64,000 nt of DNA from Bordetella parapertussis (GCA_943331295.2 CALQLA020000025.1:1-64000); one strand, 5' to 3'; positions 55,112 through 64,000 are shown, numbered from the stretch's first letter. Made by a program: numbers and translations. The notes: a model not told the origin generated them from the letters alone.

Positions 55112-56425
55112 TCAGCCTTCCTTCGCGCAGTCGCGCAGCGGGATCTTCTTTTCCGCCGCGTACTTGGCGGCGGATTCCTCGACCATCTTGCGGACGAACT
55201 CGCGGTCGCCGGCCATGAACGGCGTCACGGCCTTGAACCCGGTACCGTCCCAGACCTGGAACTTGACCATGCCCGAGCCTTCGTGATCGAGGCAGCTCGT
55301 CCTGATCGGGGGGAAGAGGCCGGCGGCGCCCAGTTCCTTCAGCCGGGCATCCGTCAGGTTGATGTGCTCGAGGCCCCAGCGCACCTGCTCGGGGGTCATC
55401 ACCTTGCCCTTGCCGAACTTCGCCTGCGCGGCGCGGATCGCCTCGGTGATGATGATGCCGTAGGAGACGCCGCGCGTGTGGTAGATCGTGCCCTGCCGCG
55501 ACGGGTCCTCGAGGTTGCCCTTGCCGGCGCCGTAGACCTTGGTCTTGATGTCCTGCATCACCGGGAAGTTGGTGCCCGACGCCGAGAACGCCGCGCTGAC
55601 GTAGCCCTTCGCGGCATCGCCGGCGGGGATCACGTCTTCCTCGGAGCCCGCCCACCAGACGCCCAGCACCTTCTCGCGCGGATAGCCGGTCTTGGCCGCG
55701 GTCTTCAGCGCGACGGTGTTCATCACGCCGAAGCCCCACAGGATCACGTAGTCGGGCTTGGCCTGCCGGATCTGCAGCCACTGCGATTCCTGCGTCTGCC
55801 CGGGCGGCGTGATGGGCAGCTTCAGCACATCGAAGCCGACCTTCGCGGCCAGCCCGTCGAGGACGGGGATCGGCTCCTTGCCGTACGCGGAGTCGTGGTA
55901 CAGGAACGCGATCTTCTTGCCCTTCAGCTTGTCGAGGCCGCCCGACTTCTCGCCGAGGTAGGCGACCATCGCCGCGACCTGGTCCCAGTACGTGGTGCCG
56001 AGCGGGAACACCCAGTCGAACACGCGGCCGTCGGCCGAGTTGCCGAGGCCGTAGCCGAACGTGGTCATCGGGATCTTGTCCTGCGCGACCCGGTCGAACA
56101 GCCCGTAGGCGATGCCGGTGGACAGCGGGTCGACCGTCGACGCGCCGCCGTTCTTCTTCTTGAGCCGCTCGTAGCACTCGACGCCCTTCGACGCGTTGTA
56201 CTCGGTCTCGCACTCCTCCCACTTCAGCTTGACGCCGTTGATGCCGCCGGTGAGGTTGACGAGCGTCCAGTAGTCGATGGCGCCGCCGAAGTAGCCCGAG
56301 CCGCCGGCGGCGTAGGGGCCGACGCGGTACGACAGGACGGGGATGAACTGCTCGTTCTGCGCCGACGCGGCGGACGCCGCGGTGAGCAGCGCGAGGCCGA
56401 GCAGGGCCGACTTGATCGCTTTCAT
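55112..56425 (-). CDS. Branched-chain-type ABC transporter substrate-binding protein (LivK-like)
   Basis: This 437-residue periplasmic binding protein has a signal peptide ('ALLGLALLTAASAASAQN'). The two-lobed type-I fold is marked by 'YFGGAIDYWTLVNLTGGING' and 'KGKKIAFLYHDSAYGKEPIP'. It is longer than LivK/LivJ (about 370), as in aromatic- or fatty-acid-linked relatives. The ATG at 56425 has caggaggagcacca upstream. Given the CoA ligases in the operon, the ligand may be an aromatic or short fatty acid rather than an amino acid. Confidence 0.9.
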   Translation of the reverse strand: MKAIKSALLGLALLTAASAASAQNEQFIPVLSYRVGPYAAGGSGYFGGAIDYWTLVNLTGGINGVKLKWEECETEYNASKGVECYERLKKKNGGASTVDPLSTGIAYGLFDRVAQDKIPMTTFGYGLGNSADGRVFDWVFPLGTTYWDQVAAMVAYLGEKSGGLDKLKGKKIAFLYHDSAYGKEPIPVLDGLAAKVGFDVLKLPITPPGQTQESQWLQIRQAKPDYVILWGFGVMNTVALKTAAKTGYPREKVLGVWWAGSEEDVIPAGDAAKGYVSAAFSASGTNFPVMQDIKTKVYGAGKGNLEDPSRQGTIYHTRGVSYGIIITEAIRAAQAKFGKGKVMTPEQVRWGLEHINLTDARLKELGAAGLFPPIRTSCLDHEGSGMVKFQVWDGTGFKAVTPFMAGDREFVRKMVEESAAKYAAEKKIPLRDCAKEG

Positions 56426-56563
56426 TGGTGCTCCTCCTGAGAAATCATCTTGCTCGAGCCGCCGGGTCCCGGCAGCGCTTTCCTGGTGCACAACCAAAGG
56501 CTCTTGGTTACCGCAAAGTGTAACTCCGGGAATGCCTTGCGCGACGGCTGTTGCGTCGCACCA

Positions 56564-57640
56564 TCAGTGTGGAAACGGCCACAGCCGGAGCTTTTCCTTG
56601 CCGATCTGCCACAGCCGGGCAAGCCCGTGCGGCTCCACGATCAGGAAGAAGATGATGAGGCCGCCGAAGACCATCAGCTCCAGGTTCGAGATCGCGCTTT
56701 CCACGATGTGCAGCCCGAGCGTCGCGTCGAGGAAGCGCACGCTGACGGAAAGGACGACCGGCATCAGCGTGATGAACGCGCTGCCGAGGAACGACCCCAG
56801 CACGGTGCCGACGCCGCCGATGATCACCATGAACAGGATCCGGAACGACAGGTCGAGGCTGTAGGCCTCGGGCTCGACGGTGCCGAGGTAGGCGAAGGCG
56901 AACAGCGCGCCGGCGACGCCGCAGTAGAACGAGCTGACCGCGAACGCCAGGAGCTTCGCGCGCATCAGGCGGATGCCGATCACCTCGGCGGCGACGTCCA
57001 TGTCGCGCACCGCCATCCAGGAGCGGCCGGTGTTGCCGCGGGCCATGTTCTTCGCCGCGAGCGCCATCAGCACGACGATGGTCAGCACCAGCAGGTATTT
57101 CGACGTCGGCGTGTTGAACGCGTAGCCGAGGATGACGATCGGCTGCGCGGTGATCACGCCCGACGAGCTGTAGTTGGTGATCCAGCCCACCTTGGTCAGG
57201 AACCACAGGATGAAGAACTGCGCCGCCAGCGTCGCCACGGCGAGGTAGAAGCCACGGATGCGCAGGCTGGGGAGGCCGAACAGGATGCCCACCAGCGCGG
57301 ACATCAGCCCGCCGCCGACGAACGCGAGCAGCACGGGCATCCCGGGCACGCGCAGCATGAAGTTGTACGACGCGAAGGCGCCGACCGCCATGAACGCCGC
57401 GGTGCCGAGCGACAGCTGCCCGGCGTACCCGGTGAGGATGTTGAGGCCGAGCGCGGCGAGCGACAGGATCAGGAACGGGATCAGGATCGCCGAGAACACG
57501 TACTGCGACGCGACGAACGGCACCACGACGAACGCCAGCAGCAGCACCACGGCGATCCCGATCCGGTCCTGGAGGATCGGGAAGATCGCCGAGTCGGCGG
57601 CGTAGGACGCCTTGAACTGGCCTGCTTCTCGGTAGAACAT
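56564..57640 (-). CDS. livM: Branched-chain-type ABC permease (LivM)
   Basis: This is a 358-residue membrane protein with about ten helices and LivM landmarks 'LALGLNILTGYAGQLSLGTA', 'FGLPSLRIRGFYLAVATLAA' and an EAA-like loop, 'IGIRLMRAKLLAFAVSSFYC'. It forms the channel with LivH. The start ATG 57640 places the first helix about 25 residues in. Confidence 0.94.
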   Translation of the reverse strand: MFYREAGQFKASYAADSAIFPILQDRIGIAVVLLLAFVVVPFVASQYVFSAILIPFLILSLAALGLNILTGYAGQLSLGTAAFMAVGAFASYNFMLRVPGMPVLLAFVGGGLMSALVGILFGLPSLRIRGFYLAVATLAAQFFILWFLTKVGWITNYSSSGVITAQPIVILGYAFNTPTSKYLLVLTIVVLMALAAKNMARGNTGRSWMAVRDMDVAAEVIGIRLMRAKLLAFAVSSFYCGVAGALFAFAYLGTVEPEAYSLDLSFRILFMVIIGGVGTVLGSFLGSAFITLMPVVLSVSVRFLDATLGLHIVESAISNLELMVFGGLIIFFLIVEPHGLARLWQIGKEKLRLWPFPH

Positions 57641-57691
57641 CGGGGGCGGTCGCTTCGGGTCGTTGGCGGGTGGGCGTGCGGGAACTGCGCG

Positions 57692-58585
57692 CTAGATGCG
57701 CCGGATGATCTTTTCGCCGAAGAGGCCCTCGGGCCGCACCAGCAGGAACACGAGCGCCAGCACGTACGGGAACCAGCCTTCGATCCCGCCGCCGACGTAC
57801 GGGCCGAGGTAGACCTCGGCCAGCTTTTCCGACGCGCCGATGATGAGGCCGCCGACGATGGCGCCGGGGACGGACTCGAACCCGCCCAGGATCAGCACCG
57901 GCAGCGCCTTCAGCGCGACGAAGGTGAGCGCGAACTGGACGCCGTTGCGCGCACCCCACAGGAGGCCCGCGACCAGCGCGACGGCGCCGGCCACGCCCCA
58001 GACGATCGCCCAGATCTGCTGCAGCGGGATGCCGACCGCCAGCGCCGCCTGGTGATCGTCGGCCACCGCGCGCAGCGCGCGGCCGATCCGTGTGCGGCTG
58101 AAGAACACGGCGAGCACGGCGACGAGCAGCGCCGCGACGCCGGCGGCCGCGAAGTCGAACTTCGAGATGTTCATCCCGGTGGCGTCCGAGATCCACTGGA
58201 TCGGCTCGTCCTGCAGGCCGAGGTCGAGACCGCGGACGTTGGCGCCCCACACCATCTGCGCGAGGCCCTCGATGAAGAACGAGAGCCCGATCGTGGCCAT
58301 GAACAGCGTGATCTGCGGCTGGTTGACGAGCGGGCGCAGCACCACGCGCTCGATCACCAGCGCCAGCACCACCATCGCCGCCAGCGTGGCCGGCAGCGCC
58401 AGCCAGAACGGCAGCCCCTGCTCCTGAAAGCCGACGAAGGTGAGCGCCGCGAAGAACACCAGCGCGCCCTGGGCGAAGTTGAACACGCCGGAGGCCTTGT
58501 AGATCAGCACGAATCCCAGCGCGACGAGCGAGTACATGACCCCCGAGAGGAGCCCGCCGATCAGCACTTCGAAGAAGAAAGACAT
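57692..58585 (-). CDS. livH: Branched-chain-type ABC permease (LivH)
   Basis: This is a 297-residue membrane protein with LivH features: 'GLLSGVMYSLVALGFVLIYK' at the N-terminus, 'SGVFNFAQGALVFFAALTFV' and the cytosolic loop 'FSRTRIGRALRAVADDHQAA'. It partners with LivM; the gene order G-H-M-K-F is standard for this cluster type. Confidence 0.94.
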   Translation of the reverse strand: MSFFFEVLIGGLLSGVMYSLVALGFVLIYKASGVFNFAQGALVFFAALTFVGFQEQGLPFWLALPATLAAMVVLALVIERVVLRPLVNQPQITLFMATIGLSFFIEGLAQMVWGANVRGLDLGLQDEPIQWISDATGMNISKFDFAAAGVAALLVAVLAVFFSRTRIGRALRAVADDHQAALAVGIPLQQIWAIVWGVAGAVALVAGLLWGARNGVQFALTFVALKALPVLILGGFESVPGAIVGGLIIGASEKLAEVYLGPYVGGGIEGWFPYVLALVFLLVRPEGLFGEKIIRRI

Positions 58586-58625
58586 TTCGCGTTCTGTCCG
58601 TGTCCGGTGCGGGGCGGCGGGCGCC

Positions 58626-59417
58626 TCAGTGCGCGACGCCGAGGTAGGCGTCGATCACCGCCTGGTTGGTGCGCACCTCGTCCGGTGTGCCGTCGCCGAT
58701 TTTCTTGCCGTAGTCCAGCACGACGACCCGGTCGGAGATGTCCATCACGACGCCCATGTCGTGCTCGATCAGCACGATCGTCGTGCCGTACTGCTCGTTG
58801 ACGTCGAGGATGAAGCGGCACATGTCCTGCTTTTCCTCGACGTTCATCCCGGCCATCGGCTCGTCCAGCAGCAGCAGCGTCGGCTCCGCGGCCAGCGCCC
58901 GCGCCAGCTCGACGCGCTTCTGCAGCCCGTAGGGCAGGCGGCCGACCGGCGTCTTGCGGATGTGCTGGATCTCGAGGAAGTCGATGACGGCCTCCACCTT
59001 CTCGCGCTGCGCGTACTCCTCGCGGCGGGCGCGGCCGACCCACAGCGCCTGCTCGAGGAAGCTCGCCTTCATCTTCAGGTTGCGGCCGGTCATGATGTTG
59101 TCCAGCACCGACATGCTCTTGAACAGCGCGATGTTCTGGAACGTCCGCGCGATGCCGTGCGTCGCGGCGTCGTGCGTGTTCATGTTGCGGCGGACGCGGC
59201 CGCGGAACCAGATCGACCCCTGCTGCGGATGATAGACGCCATTGATCACGTTGAGCATCGAGCTCTTGCCCGCGCCGTTGGGACCGATGATCGCGCGCAC
59301 CTCGTGCTCGCGGACGTCGAAGCTGATGTCGGTGAGCGCCTTCACCCCGCCGAACTGCAGCGAGATGTTCTCGAGCTTCAGGATCGTGTCGCCGATCGTG
59401 CGCGTGGCAGCTGTCAT
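58626..59417 (-). CDS. livG: Branched-chain-type ABC transporter ATPase (LivG)
   Basis: This is a 263-residue ATPase with Walker A 'IIGPNGAGKSSMLNVI', signature 'RLPYGLQKRVELARALAAEP' (LivG variant of LSGG), Walker B 'LLLLDEPMAGMN' and switch His 'TTIVLIEHDMGVVMD'. It pairs with LivF to drive the LivHM channel. The start is ATG 59417, six bases after the FadD-like stop. Confidence 0.95.
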   Translation of the reverse strand: MTAATRTIGDTILKLENISLQFGGVKALTDISFDVREHEVRAIIGPNGAGKSSMLNVINGVYHPQQGSIWFRGRVRRNMNTHDAATHGIARTFQNIALFKSMSVLDNIMTGRNLKMKASFLEQALWVGRARREEYAQREKVEAVIDFLEIQHIRKTPVGRLPYGLQKRVELARALAAEPTLLLLDEPMAGMNVEEKQDMCRFILDVNEQYGTTIVLIEHDMGVVMDISDRVVVLDYGKKIGDGTPDEVRTNQAVIDAYLGVAH

Positions 59418-59423
59418 GGGGGT

Positions 59424-61382
59424 TCAGGCGGCCTTCGCCGCGATGGCCTCGTTGATCGTCGTCGCGTCCTCGATGCGAAGGTCGGCGGCCACCATGCTCC
59501 TCCTGCCGTCCTCGAACTTGACCAGCGTCTCGATGTGCTGGACGGCAAGCCCGGCGTAGAGCGCGTCGATCAGCACCGCGTACTTCTCCGCGACGAAGCC
59601 GCGCCGGACCTTGCGCGTGCGCGTCAGCTCGTCGTCGTCCGGATCGAGCTCCTTGTGCAGGATCAGGAACCGGTGCACCTGCGAGCCGACGAGCGCCGGG
59701 TCGCGGGCCAGGTCGGCGTTGACCTCCTCGATGCAGGCTCGCACCAGCGCGTACACCTCGGGCTTCTGCGCGAGGTCGGTGTAGCCGGAGTACGCGATGC
59801 CGCGCCGCTCGGCCCAGTTGCCGACGGAGCCGATGTCGATGTTGATGAACGCGCACACCCGGTCGCGCTTGTCGCCGAAGGCCACGGCCTCCTTGATGTG
59901 CGGGAAGAACTTCAGCTTGTTCTCGAGGTAGTTGGGGGCGAAGATCGCGCCGCCTTCCAGCCGGCCGACGTCCTTCGCCCGGTCGATGATCTTGAGGTGG
60001 CCGTCGGGGTCGATGACGCCGGCGTCGCCGGTGTGCAGGTAGCCGGCGGCGTCGATCGACTCGGCCGTCGCGTCGGGTCGCTTGTAGTACTCCTTCATCA
60101 CCATCGGCCCGCGGACCATCACCTCGCCGCTGCCGGAGATCCGGATCTCGACGCCCGGCGCGGCAATGCCGACGGTGTCGAGCCGGACGCCGCCATCGGG
60201 CTGCAGGCAGACGTAGGCGCAGGTCTCGGTCGAGCCGTAGAGCTGCTTCAGGTTGATGCCGATCGACCGGTAGAAGCGGAACAGGTCCGGGCCGATCGCG
60301 GCGCCGGCGGTGTAGGCGACGCGGATGCGGCTCATGCCGAGAACGTTGCGCAGCGGCGCGTAGACGAGGATGTTGCCGAGCGCGTAGAGCAGGCGGTCGG
60401 CGGCCGGCACCGGCTTGCCATCCAGCACCTCGGCCCCGCAGCGCTTCGCCACCCCCATGAACCGGTTGAACAGCGAGCGCTTGAGCGCCGACGCATCCTC
60501 CATCCGGATCATCACCTGCGTCAGCAGGTTCTCGAACACGCGCGGCGGCGCGAAATAGTACGTCGGCCCGATCTCGCGCAGGTCGGTCATCACCGTGTCG
60601 CCGGACTCCGGGCAGTTGATCGTGAAGCCGGCCACCATCGCCTCGGCATACGAGAACAGGTGGTCGCCGACCCAGGCCATCGGCAGGTACGACAGCATCC
60701 GGTCGTCGGCGGACAGATGGTCGAACTCGCAGGCGCCGCGCGCGGCGGCGATGAACGCCCAGTGCGTCTGGCACACGCCCTTGGGCTTGCCCGTCGTTCC
60801 CGACGTGTAGAGCATCACCGACACGTCGTCGGCGCGGCCCGTCGCGATCTCGTCCTCGTAGAAGCCCGGGTGGGCGCGGTCGAACTCGCGTCCGATCTCC
60901 TGCAGGCGCTCGAAACTGGTGACGCCCTCGTAGTTGCGCAGGCCGCGCGGGTCGTCGTAGTAGACATGGGCGAGCGTCGCCACCTCGGGCATCGCTTCCA
61001 GCACCTTGTCGACCTGCTCCTGGTCCTCGACGATCGCATAGGCGATCTCCGAGTCGTTCAGCACGAACACGAACTCGGCGGCGGGCGCGTCCTGGTACAT
61101 GGGCACCGGGATGCCGCCCAGCGCCTGCACGGCGGCCATCGACCAGTACAGGCGGGGCCGGTTGTCGCCGATGATCGCGAGGTGCATCCCGCGCTCGAAG
61201 CCCTGGGCGGCGAGCCCGCAGGCGAGCGCGCGCACTTCGGCCGCCACCTGGCGCCAGGTCCACGTCTGCCAGATGCCGAGGTCCTTCTCGCGCACCGCAG
61301 GGCGGTTGCCGCGAACCTTGGCATGGTGCAGCAGGTAGCGCGGGAACGTATCCGGTTCCGCTGCGTGGCGCTCGGCTGGCAC
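59424..61382 (-). CDS. Long-chain-fatty-acid-CoA-ligase-like AMP-dependent synthetase
   Basis: This 652-residue enzyme activates a carboxylic acid to its CoA thioester through an acyl-AMP. The P-loop is 'VMLYTSGTTGKPKGVCQTHW', the A5 motif is 'LKQLYGSTETCAYVCLQPDG', and the hinge/A8 region is 'LHTGDAGVIDPDGHLKIIDR'. The size and an N-terminal 'VPAERHAAEPDTFPRYLLHH' resemble the FAA1/FadD15 group. Two GTGs compete; the one at 61382 has an aaggagg site ten bases away, whereas 61391 overlaps that site. As first gene of the liv operon it suggests import coupled to CoA activation. Confidence 0.9.
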   Translation of the reverse strand: MPAERHAAEPDTFPRYLLHHAKVRGNRPAVREKDLGIWQTWTWRQVAAEVRALACGLAAQGFERGMHLAIIGDNRPRLYWSMAAVQALGGIPVPMYQDAPAAEFVFVLNDSEIAYAIVEDQEQVDKVLEAMPEVATLAHVYYDDPRGLRNYEGVTSFERLQEIGREFDRAHPGFYEDEIATGRADDVSVMLYTSGTTGKPKGVCQTHWAFIAAARGACEFDHLSADDRMLSYLPMAWVGDHLFSYAEAMVAGFTINCPESGDTVMTDLREIGPTYYFAPPRVFENLLTQVMIRMEDASALKRSLFNRFMGVAKRCGAEVLDGKPVPAADRLLYALGNILVYAPLRNVLGMSRIRVAYTAGAAIGPDLFRFYRSIGINLKQLYGSTETCAYVCLQPDGGVRLDTVGIAAPGVEIRISGSGEVMVRGPMVMKEYYKRPDATAESIDAAGYLHTGDAGVIDPDGHLKIIDRAKDVGRLEGGAIFAPNYLENKLKFFPHIKEAVAFGDKRDRVCAFINIDIGSVGNWAERRGIAYSGYTDLAQKPEVYALVRACIEEVNADLARDPALVGSQVHRFLILHKELDPDDDELTRTRKVRRGFVAEKYAVLIDALYAGLAVQHIETLVKFEDGRRSMVAADLRIEDATTINEAIAAKAA

Positions 61383-61637
61383 GGCTCTCACTCCTCCTTC
61401 GGTGCGGCGAGCCGCGACGGGCTGCCATGCCGTCCCGCGGGAATCCCGGGGATGGTTCTGCCGCGGATTCTATAGGATGCCGTTCAAAGCCGATACGTCC
61501 GGCGCCCGTCTTGACCCCGAATGTTGCACCATGCTACATCTCCGCACCGCGGCGGATCGCGACGGGCACGCCTTATGGCGGGCACCGCGACCCGTACCGC
61601 ATCCGATTTTCATTCGCAACAGCCCCCCCCCGACGCC

Positions 61638-62387
61638 ATGACCCAAGCCCCCGCCGGAGCCGCCGCACAGGACGCGGCGGCAGCAGGCCAGCCGTCGCCC
61701 GCCGATGCGATCGCGCTCGTCGATCGCGCGATCACGAGCCGCCGGTCGATACGGCGGTTCCTGCCCACCCCGGTGCCCCGGGAAACGATGGAAGACATCC
61801 TGCGCGTCGCGAGCCGGGCGCCGAGCGGGACCAATACCCAGCCGTGGCTCGTCCGCGCGCTGGCCGGCGCGCCGCTGGCCGCGCTGTCGGCCGCCGTGCT
61901 GCACGCCCACGACCACGAGCAGGACGCCCACGCCGACGAGTACCGCTACTACCCGGTGCGGTGGATCGAGCCGTACCTCGGCCGCCGTCGCGCCGTCGGC
62001 TGGAGCCTGTACAACCTGGTCGGCGTCGCCCGCGGCGACAAGGCCGGCATGCACCGGCAGAGCGGCCGGAACTACGTGTTCTTCGACGCGCCGGTCGGCC
62101 TCATCTTCACCGTCGACCGCAGCCTCGAGCAGGGCAGCTGGCTCGACTACGGCATGTTCCTGCAGAACGTGATGGTCGCCGCCCGCGCCCGCGGCCTCGA
62201 CACCTGCCCGCAGGCGGCGTTCACGAAGTACCACCGCGTGATCGCCTGCGAACTCGACCTGCCCGCCAACGAGATGGTCGTCTGCGGGATGGCGCTCGGC
62301 CATGCCGATCCCGACGCGCCGGAGAACGCCCTCGTCACCGAGCGCGCGCCCGTCGCCGAGTTCGCGCGGTTCATCGGCTTCGACTGA
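61638..62387 (+). CDS. Nitroreductase-family FMN-dependent oxidoreductase
   Basis: This is a 249-residue flavoprotein with 'AITSRRSIRRFLPTPVPRET' (FMN-binding RxSxRxF, about 31-50), 'ASRAPSGTNTQPWLVRALAG' and 'GSWLDYGMFLQNVMVAARAR', matching the NfsA/PnbA-like nitroreductase group. It likely reduces nitroaromatics, quinones or flavin analogues with NAD(P)H. ATG 61638 was chosen; ATG 61575 would add a weakly conserved, R/T-rich 21 residues. No strong ribosome site is visible for either. Confidence 0.85.
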   Translation: MTQAPAGAAAQDAAAAGQPSPADAIALVDRAITSRRSIRRFLPTPVPRETMEDILRVASRAPSGTNTQPWLVRALAGAPLAALSAAVLHAHDHEQDAHADEYRYYPVRWIEPYLGRRRAVGWSLYNLVGVARGDKAGMHRQSGRNYVFFDAPVGLIFTVDRSLEQGSWLDYGMFLQNVMVAARARGLDTCPQAAFTKYHRVIACELDLPANEMVVCGMALGHADPDAPENALVTERAPVAEFARFIGFD

Positions 62388-62418
62388 CGACCGGGCGTCG
62401 GAGGAGGCCAACGGGACC

Positions 62419-62454
62419 GTAGCCCGGGTTGCGCGCACGCGCAACCCGGGCTAC
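62419..62454. terminator. Perfect 16-bp hairpin gtagcccgggttgcgc-gcac (REP-like copy 4)
   Basis: The arms gtagcccgggttgcgc and gcgcaacccgggctac pair fully around a four-base loop. The element supplies the TAG stop of the 3-hydroxybutyryl-CoA dehydrogenase gene on the minus strand and lies between convergent genes, a good position for a bidirectional terminator. Confidence 0.88.
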
Positions 62455-63305
62455 CTGTAGGTGAAGAACCCGCGGCCGCTCTTCCTCCCCAGGTAGCCGG
62501 CCGCGACCATCTCCTTGAGGAGCGGCGCCGGGCGGTACTTCGGGTCGTTGAAGTCGCCGTAGAACACGTCCATCACGGCGAGCAGCACGTCGAGGCCCAC
62601 CATGTCGGCGAGCGCGAGCGGCCCGATCGGGTGGTTGCAACCCAGCTTCATTCCGTTGTCGATGTCCTCGGCCGAGGCGAGCCCCTCCTGCAGCGCGAAG
62701 ATCGCCTCGTTCAGCATCGGGCACAGGATCCGGTTGACCGCGAAGCCCGGGCTGTTCTTCACCACGATCGGCGTCTTGCCGAGCCGCTTGGCGAACGCGA
62801 CCGTCGCATCGATGGTTGCCTCCGACGACTGCAGCCCGCGGATCACCTCGACCAGCGCCATCATCGGCACCGGATTGAAGAAGTGCATGCCGACGAACGA
62901 CGCCGGCCGCGACGTGGCGGCCGCGAGCTTGGTGATCGAGATCGACGACGTGTTGGTCGCGATGATCGCGCCGGCGGGCGCCAGGCCGTCCGCCTGCCGC
63001 AGGATCTTGTACTTCAGTTCCTCGTTCTCGGTGGCCGCCTCGATGACGAGGTCGACCGCGGAGAGCGCACCGTAGTCGGTCGTGCCCTGCACGCGCGCGA
63101 GCGCCGCGGCCTTGTCGTCGGCAGTGATCTTCTCCTTCTTCAGCAACCGGTCGAGGCTGCCCGTGATCGTGGCCATGCCGCGGGCGACGGCGGCCTCGGC
63201 CACGTCGACCATCACCACGTCGATGCCGGACACCGCGCACGACTGCGCGATGCCGTTGCCCATGGTACCCGCGCCGATCACGCCCACCTTGCGAATTTCG
63301 TTCAT
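62451..63305 (-). CDS. 3-hydroxybutyryl-CoA dehydrogenase (PaaH/Hbd family)
   Basis: This 284-residue NAD-dependent enzyme has the Rossmann start 'VGVIGAGTMGNGIAQSCAVS' (residues about 7-26), 'VIEAATENEELKYKIL', a catalytic region 'NTSSISITKLAAATSRPASF' with 'GMHFFNPVPMMALVEVIRG' (catalytic His), and 'NHPIGPLALADMVGLDVLLA'. Architecture and length match short-chain 3-hydroxyacyl-CoA dehydrogenases of beta-oxidation, butanoate and phenylacetate pathways. The ATG at 63305 was chosen from the family N-terminus. Its stop codon lies inside the REP-like hairpin. Confidence 0.95.
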   Translation of the reverse strand: MNEIRKVGVIGAGTMGNGIAQSCAVSGIDVVMVDVAEAAVARGMATITGSLDRLLKKEKITADDKAAALARVQGTTDYGALSAVDLVIEAATENEELKYKILRQADGLAPAGAIIATNTSSISITKLAAATSRPASFVGMHFFNPVPMMALVEVIRGLQSSEATIDATVAFAKRLGKTPIVVKNSPGFAVNRILCPMLNEAIFALQEGLASAEDIDNGMKLGCNHPIGPLALADMVGLDVLLAVMDVFYGDFNDPKYRPAPLLKEMVAAGYLGRKSGRGFFTYR

Positions 63306-63413
63306 GTGAATCTCGTTCGTTGTTGGTCTGGAACCCGTATTGTGAACCCGCGGCGCCGCGGGCGCGAGGCCGGCCGGCCGGCGCGGCGGCAGCTGCCGGG
63401 GACTGCTTCGCAT

Positions 63414-64000
63414 TCAGCCGCGCGGCCGGCGCATCAGCACCAGCGCAAGGAGCGCCGACGCGACCATCAGGAACAGGCTCACGGCGTTGAGCACGGGGCT
63501 CGCCCCCTCGCGCATCCGGCCGTACATCATCACCGTCAGCGGCGGGTCCGAGCCCACCAGCATCAGCGTGGTGTTGAAGTTCTCGAACGACATCAGGAAC
63601 GAGATCGCCGCCGCGCCGACGAGCGCCGGCTTGAGCCAGGGCAGCGTCACCGTCCACAGCACCGCCCCCCGCGACGCGCCGAGGTTGAACGCGGCCTCCT
63701 CCAGCGTGGCATCGAAGCGCGAGAGGCGCGCGGCGATCGTCAGCGTGGCGATGGATACGATGTAGCAGAACTGGCCGGCGACGACGAGCGGCAACCCGGG
63801 CCGCAGGAAGTCGAGCTCGATGCCCCAGGCATCGTCGGCGAATTGCGCCAGCCGGCTCGCGAACGCGAGGATCGAGATCCCGAGGATCACGCCCGGGATC
63901 ACCAGCGGCGACAGCATCAGGAGCGACAGCGCCGCCTTGCCGCGAAACCGCGCGCGCTCCAGCAGGAACGCGTTGGCCGTGCCCACCAGCACCGCGAGCA
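63414..64000 (-). CDS. ABC transporter permease, PotC/spermidine-type (5' end outside the window)
   Basis: The frame is open to the window edge, so the true start lies beyond 64000. The visible part encodes a transmembrane permease with 'SLLMLSPLVIPGVILGISIL' and the EAA-like loop 'ATLEEAAFNLGASRGAVLWT' followed by 'VTLPWLKPALVGAAAISFLM', as in PotC/PhnV-type permeases of polyamine, iron or phosphonate importers. The partner genes must lie to the right. Confidence 0.85.
   Translation of the reverse strand, partial: LAVLVGTANAFLLERARFRGKAALSLLMLSPLVIPGVILGISILAFASRLAQFADDAWGIELDFLRPGLPLVVAGQFCYIVSIATLTIAARLSRFDATLEEAAFNLGASRGAVLWTVTLPWLKPALVGAAAISFLMSFENFNTTLMLVGSDPPLTVMMYGRMREGASPVLNAVSLFLMVASALLALVLMRRPRG

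Noticed and set aside
54938-61475. Several very long plus-strand ORFs opposite the liv operon
   Set aside because: High GC lets the complement stay open. Their translations are Arg/Ala/Asp/Gly-rich with no domains, and the minus-strand genes have clear motifs and ribosome sites.

Overview
The window is GC-rich DNA with dense, short-spaced operons. Its gene content suggests a betaproteobacterium, probably Burkholderiales-like. The evidence is the many TRAP and tripartite uptake systems, a two-domain 2-aminoethylphosphonate-type ABC permease, the livGHMKF cluster with two CoA ligases, katG, and a TPP-riboswitch thiC. No rRNA or CRISPR array was seen. One tRNA (Gly, anticodon CCC) is present. 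No phage is recognisable; mobile DNA is limited to decayed ISNCY-like and IS256-like transposase fragments.

Layout. 0.1-6 kb: a truncated secreted protein, an epimerase pseudogene, a beta-hydroxyacid dehydrogenase, a DMT transporter, a GST, arfB and an enoyl-CoA hydratase. 6.1-14.4 kb: a phosphonate-type ABC importer (binding protein, ATPase, fused permease, second binding protein) with a complete TRAP transporter nested inside it. 14.6-15.9 kb: an acyltransferase and a beta-propeller remnant. 16.0-24.1 kb (minus strand): an apparent RiPP (modified peptide) operon made of a PqqD-like chaperone, a radical SAM/SPASM enzyme, a 69-residue Cys-containing peptide, an HprK-like kinase and a 1738-residue protein joining an S24/S26 signal-peptidase-like domain, autotransporter-type beta repeats and a C25 (gingipain-like) cysteine peptidase. 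This is the most interesting locus. 24.3-25.3 kb: tRNA-Gly and a scar of gene fragments. 24.9-28.1 kb: carnitine/gamma-butyrobetaine catabolism in which the 3-dehydrocarnitine cleavage gene (BKACE) is broken. 28.1-31 kb: a DsbA-like protein, a Cys-rich secreted peptide and IS debris that truncates a SEC-C/TPR gene. 31-38 kb: a lipoprotein, a symporter fused to a binding domain and a second TRAP operon. 37.9-44 kb: katG, TPP riboswitch plus thiC, a pseudouridine synthase and a cytochrome c. 44-52 kb: NYN/LabA-like, YceH, MscS, YidB, UppP, EamA and an aldehyde dehydrogenase. 52-61.4 kb: a Crp-family regulator and an acyl/aryl-CoA plus branched-chain-type ABC operon (PaaK-like, livFKMHG, FadD-like). 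61.6-64 kb: a nitroreductase, a 3-hydroxybutyryl-CoA dehydrogenase and the edge of a PotC-like permease.

Theme. Most intact genes import and activate small organic acids, phosphonates or quaternary amines and feed CoA-linked beta-oxidation-type chemistry. Several genes (epimerase, BKACE, SEC-C/TPR, YVTN protein, transposases) are fragments with internal deletions or frameshifts, so the accessory regions look eroded. Palindromic 'gtagcccgggttg' elements lie directly at gene 3' ends in four places and probably act as terminators. All functional calls come from motif recognition by eye; no database search was run.
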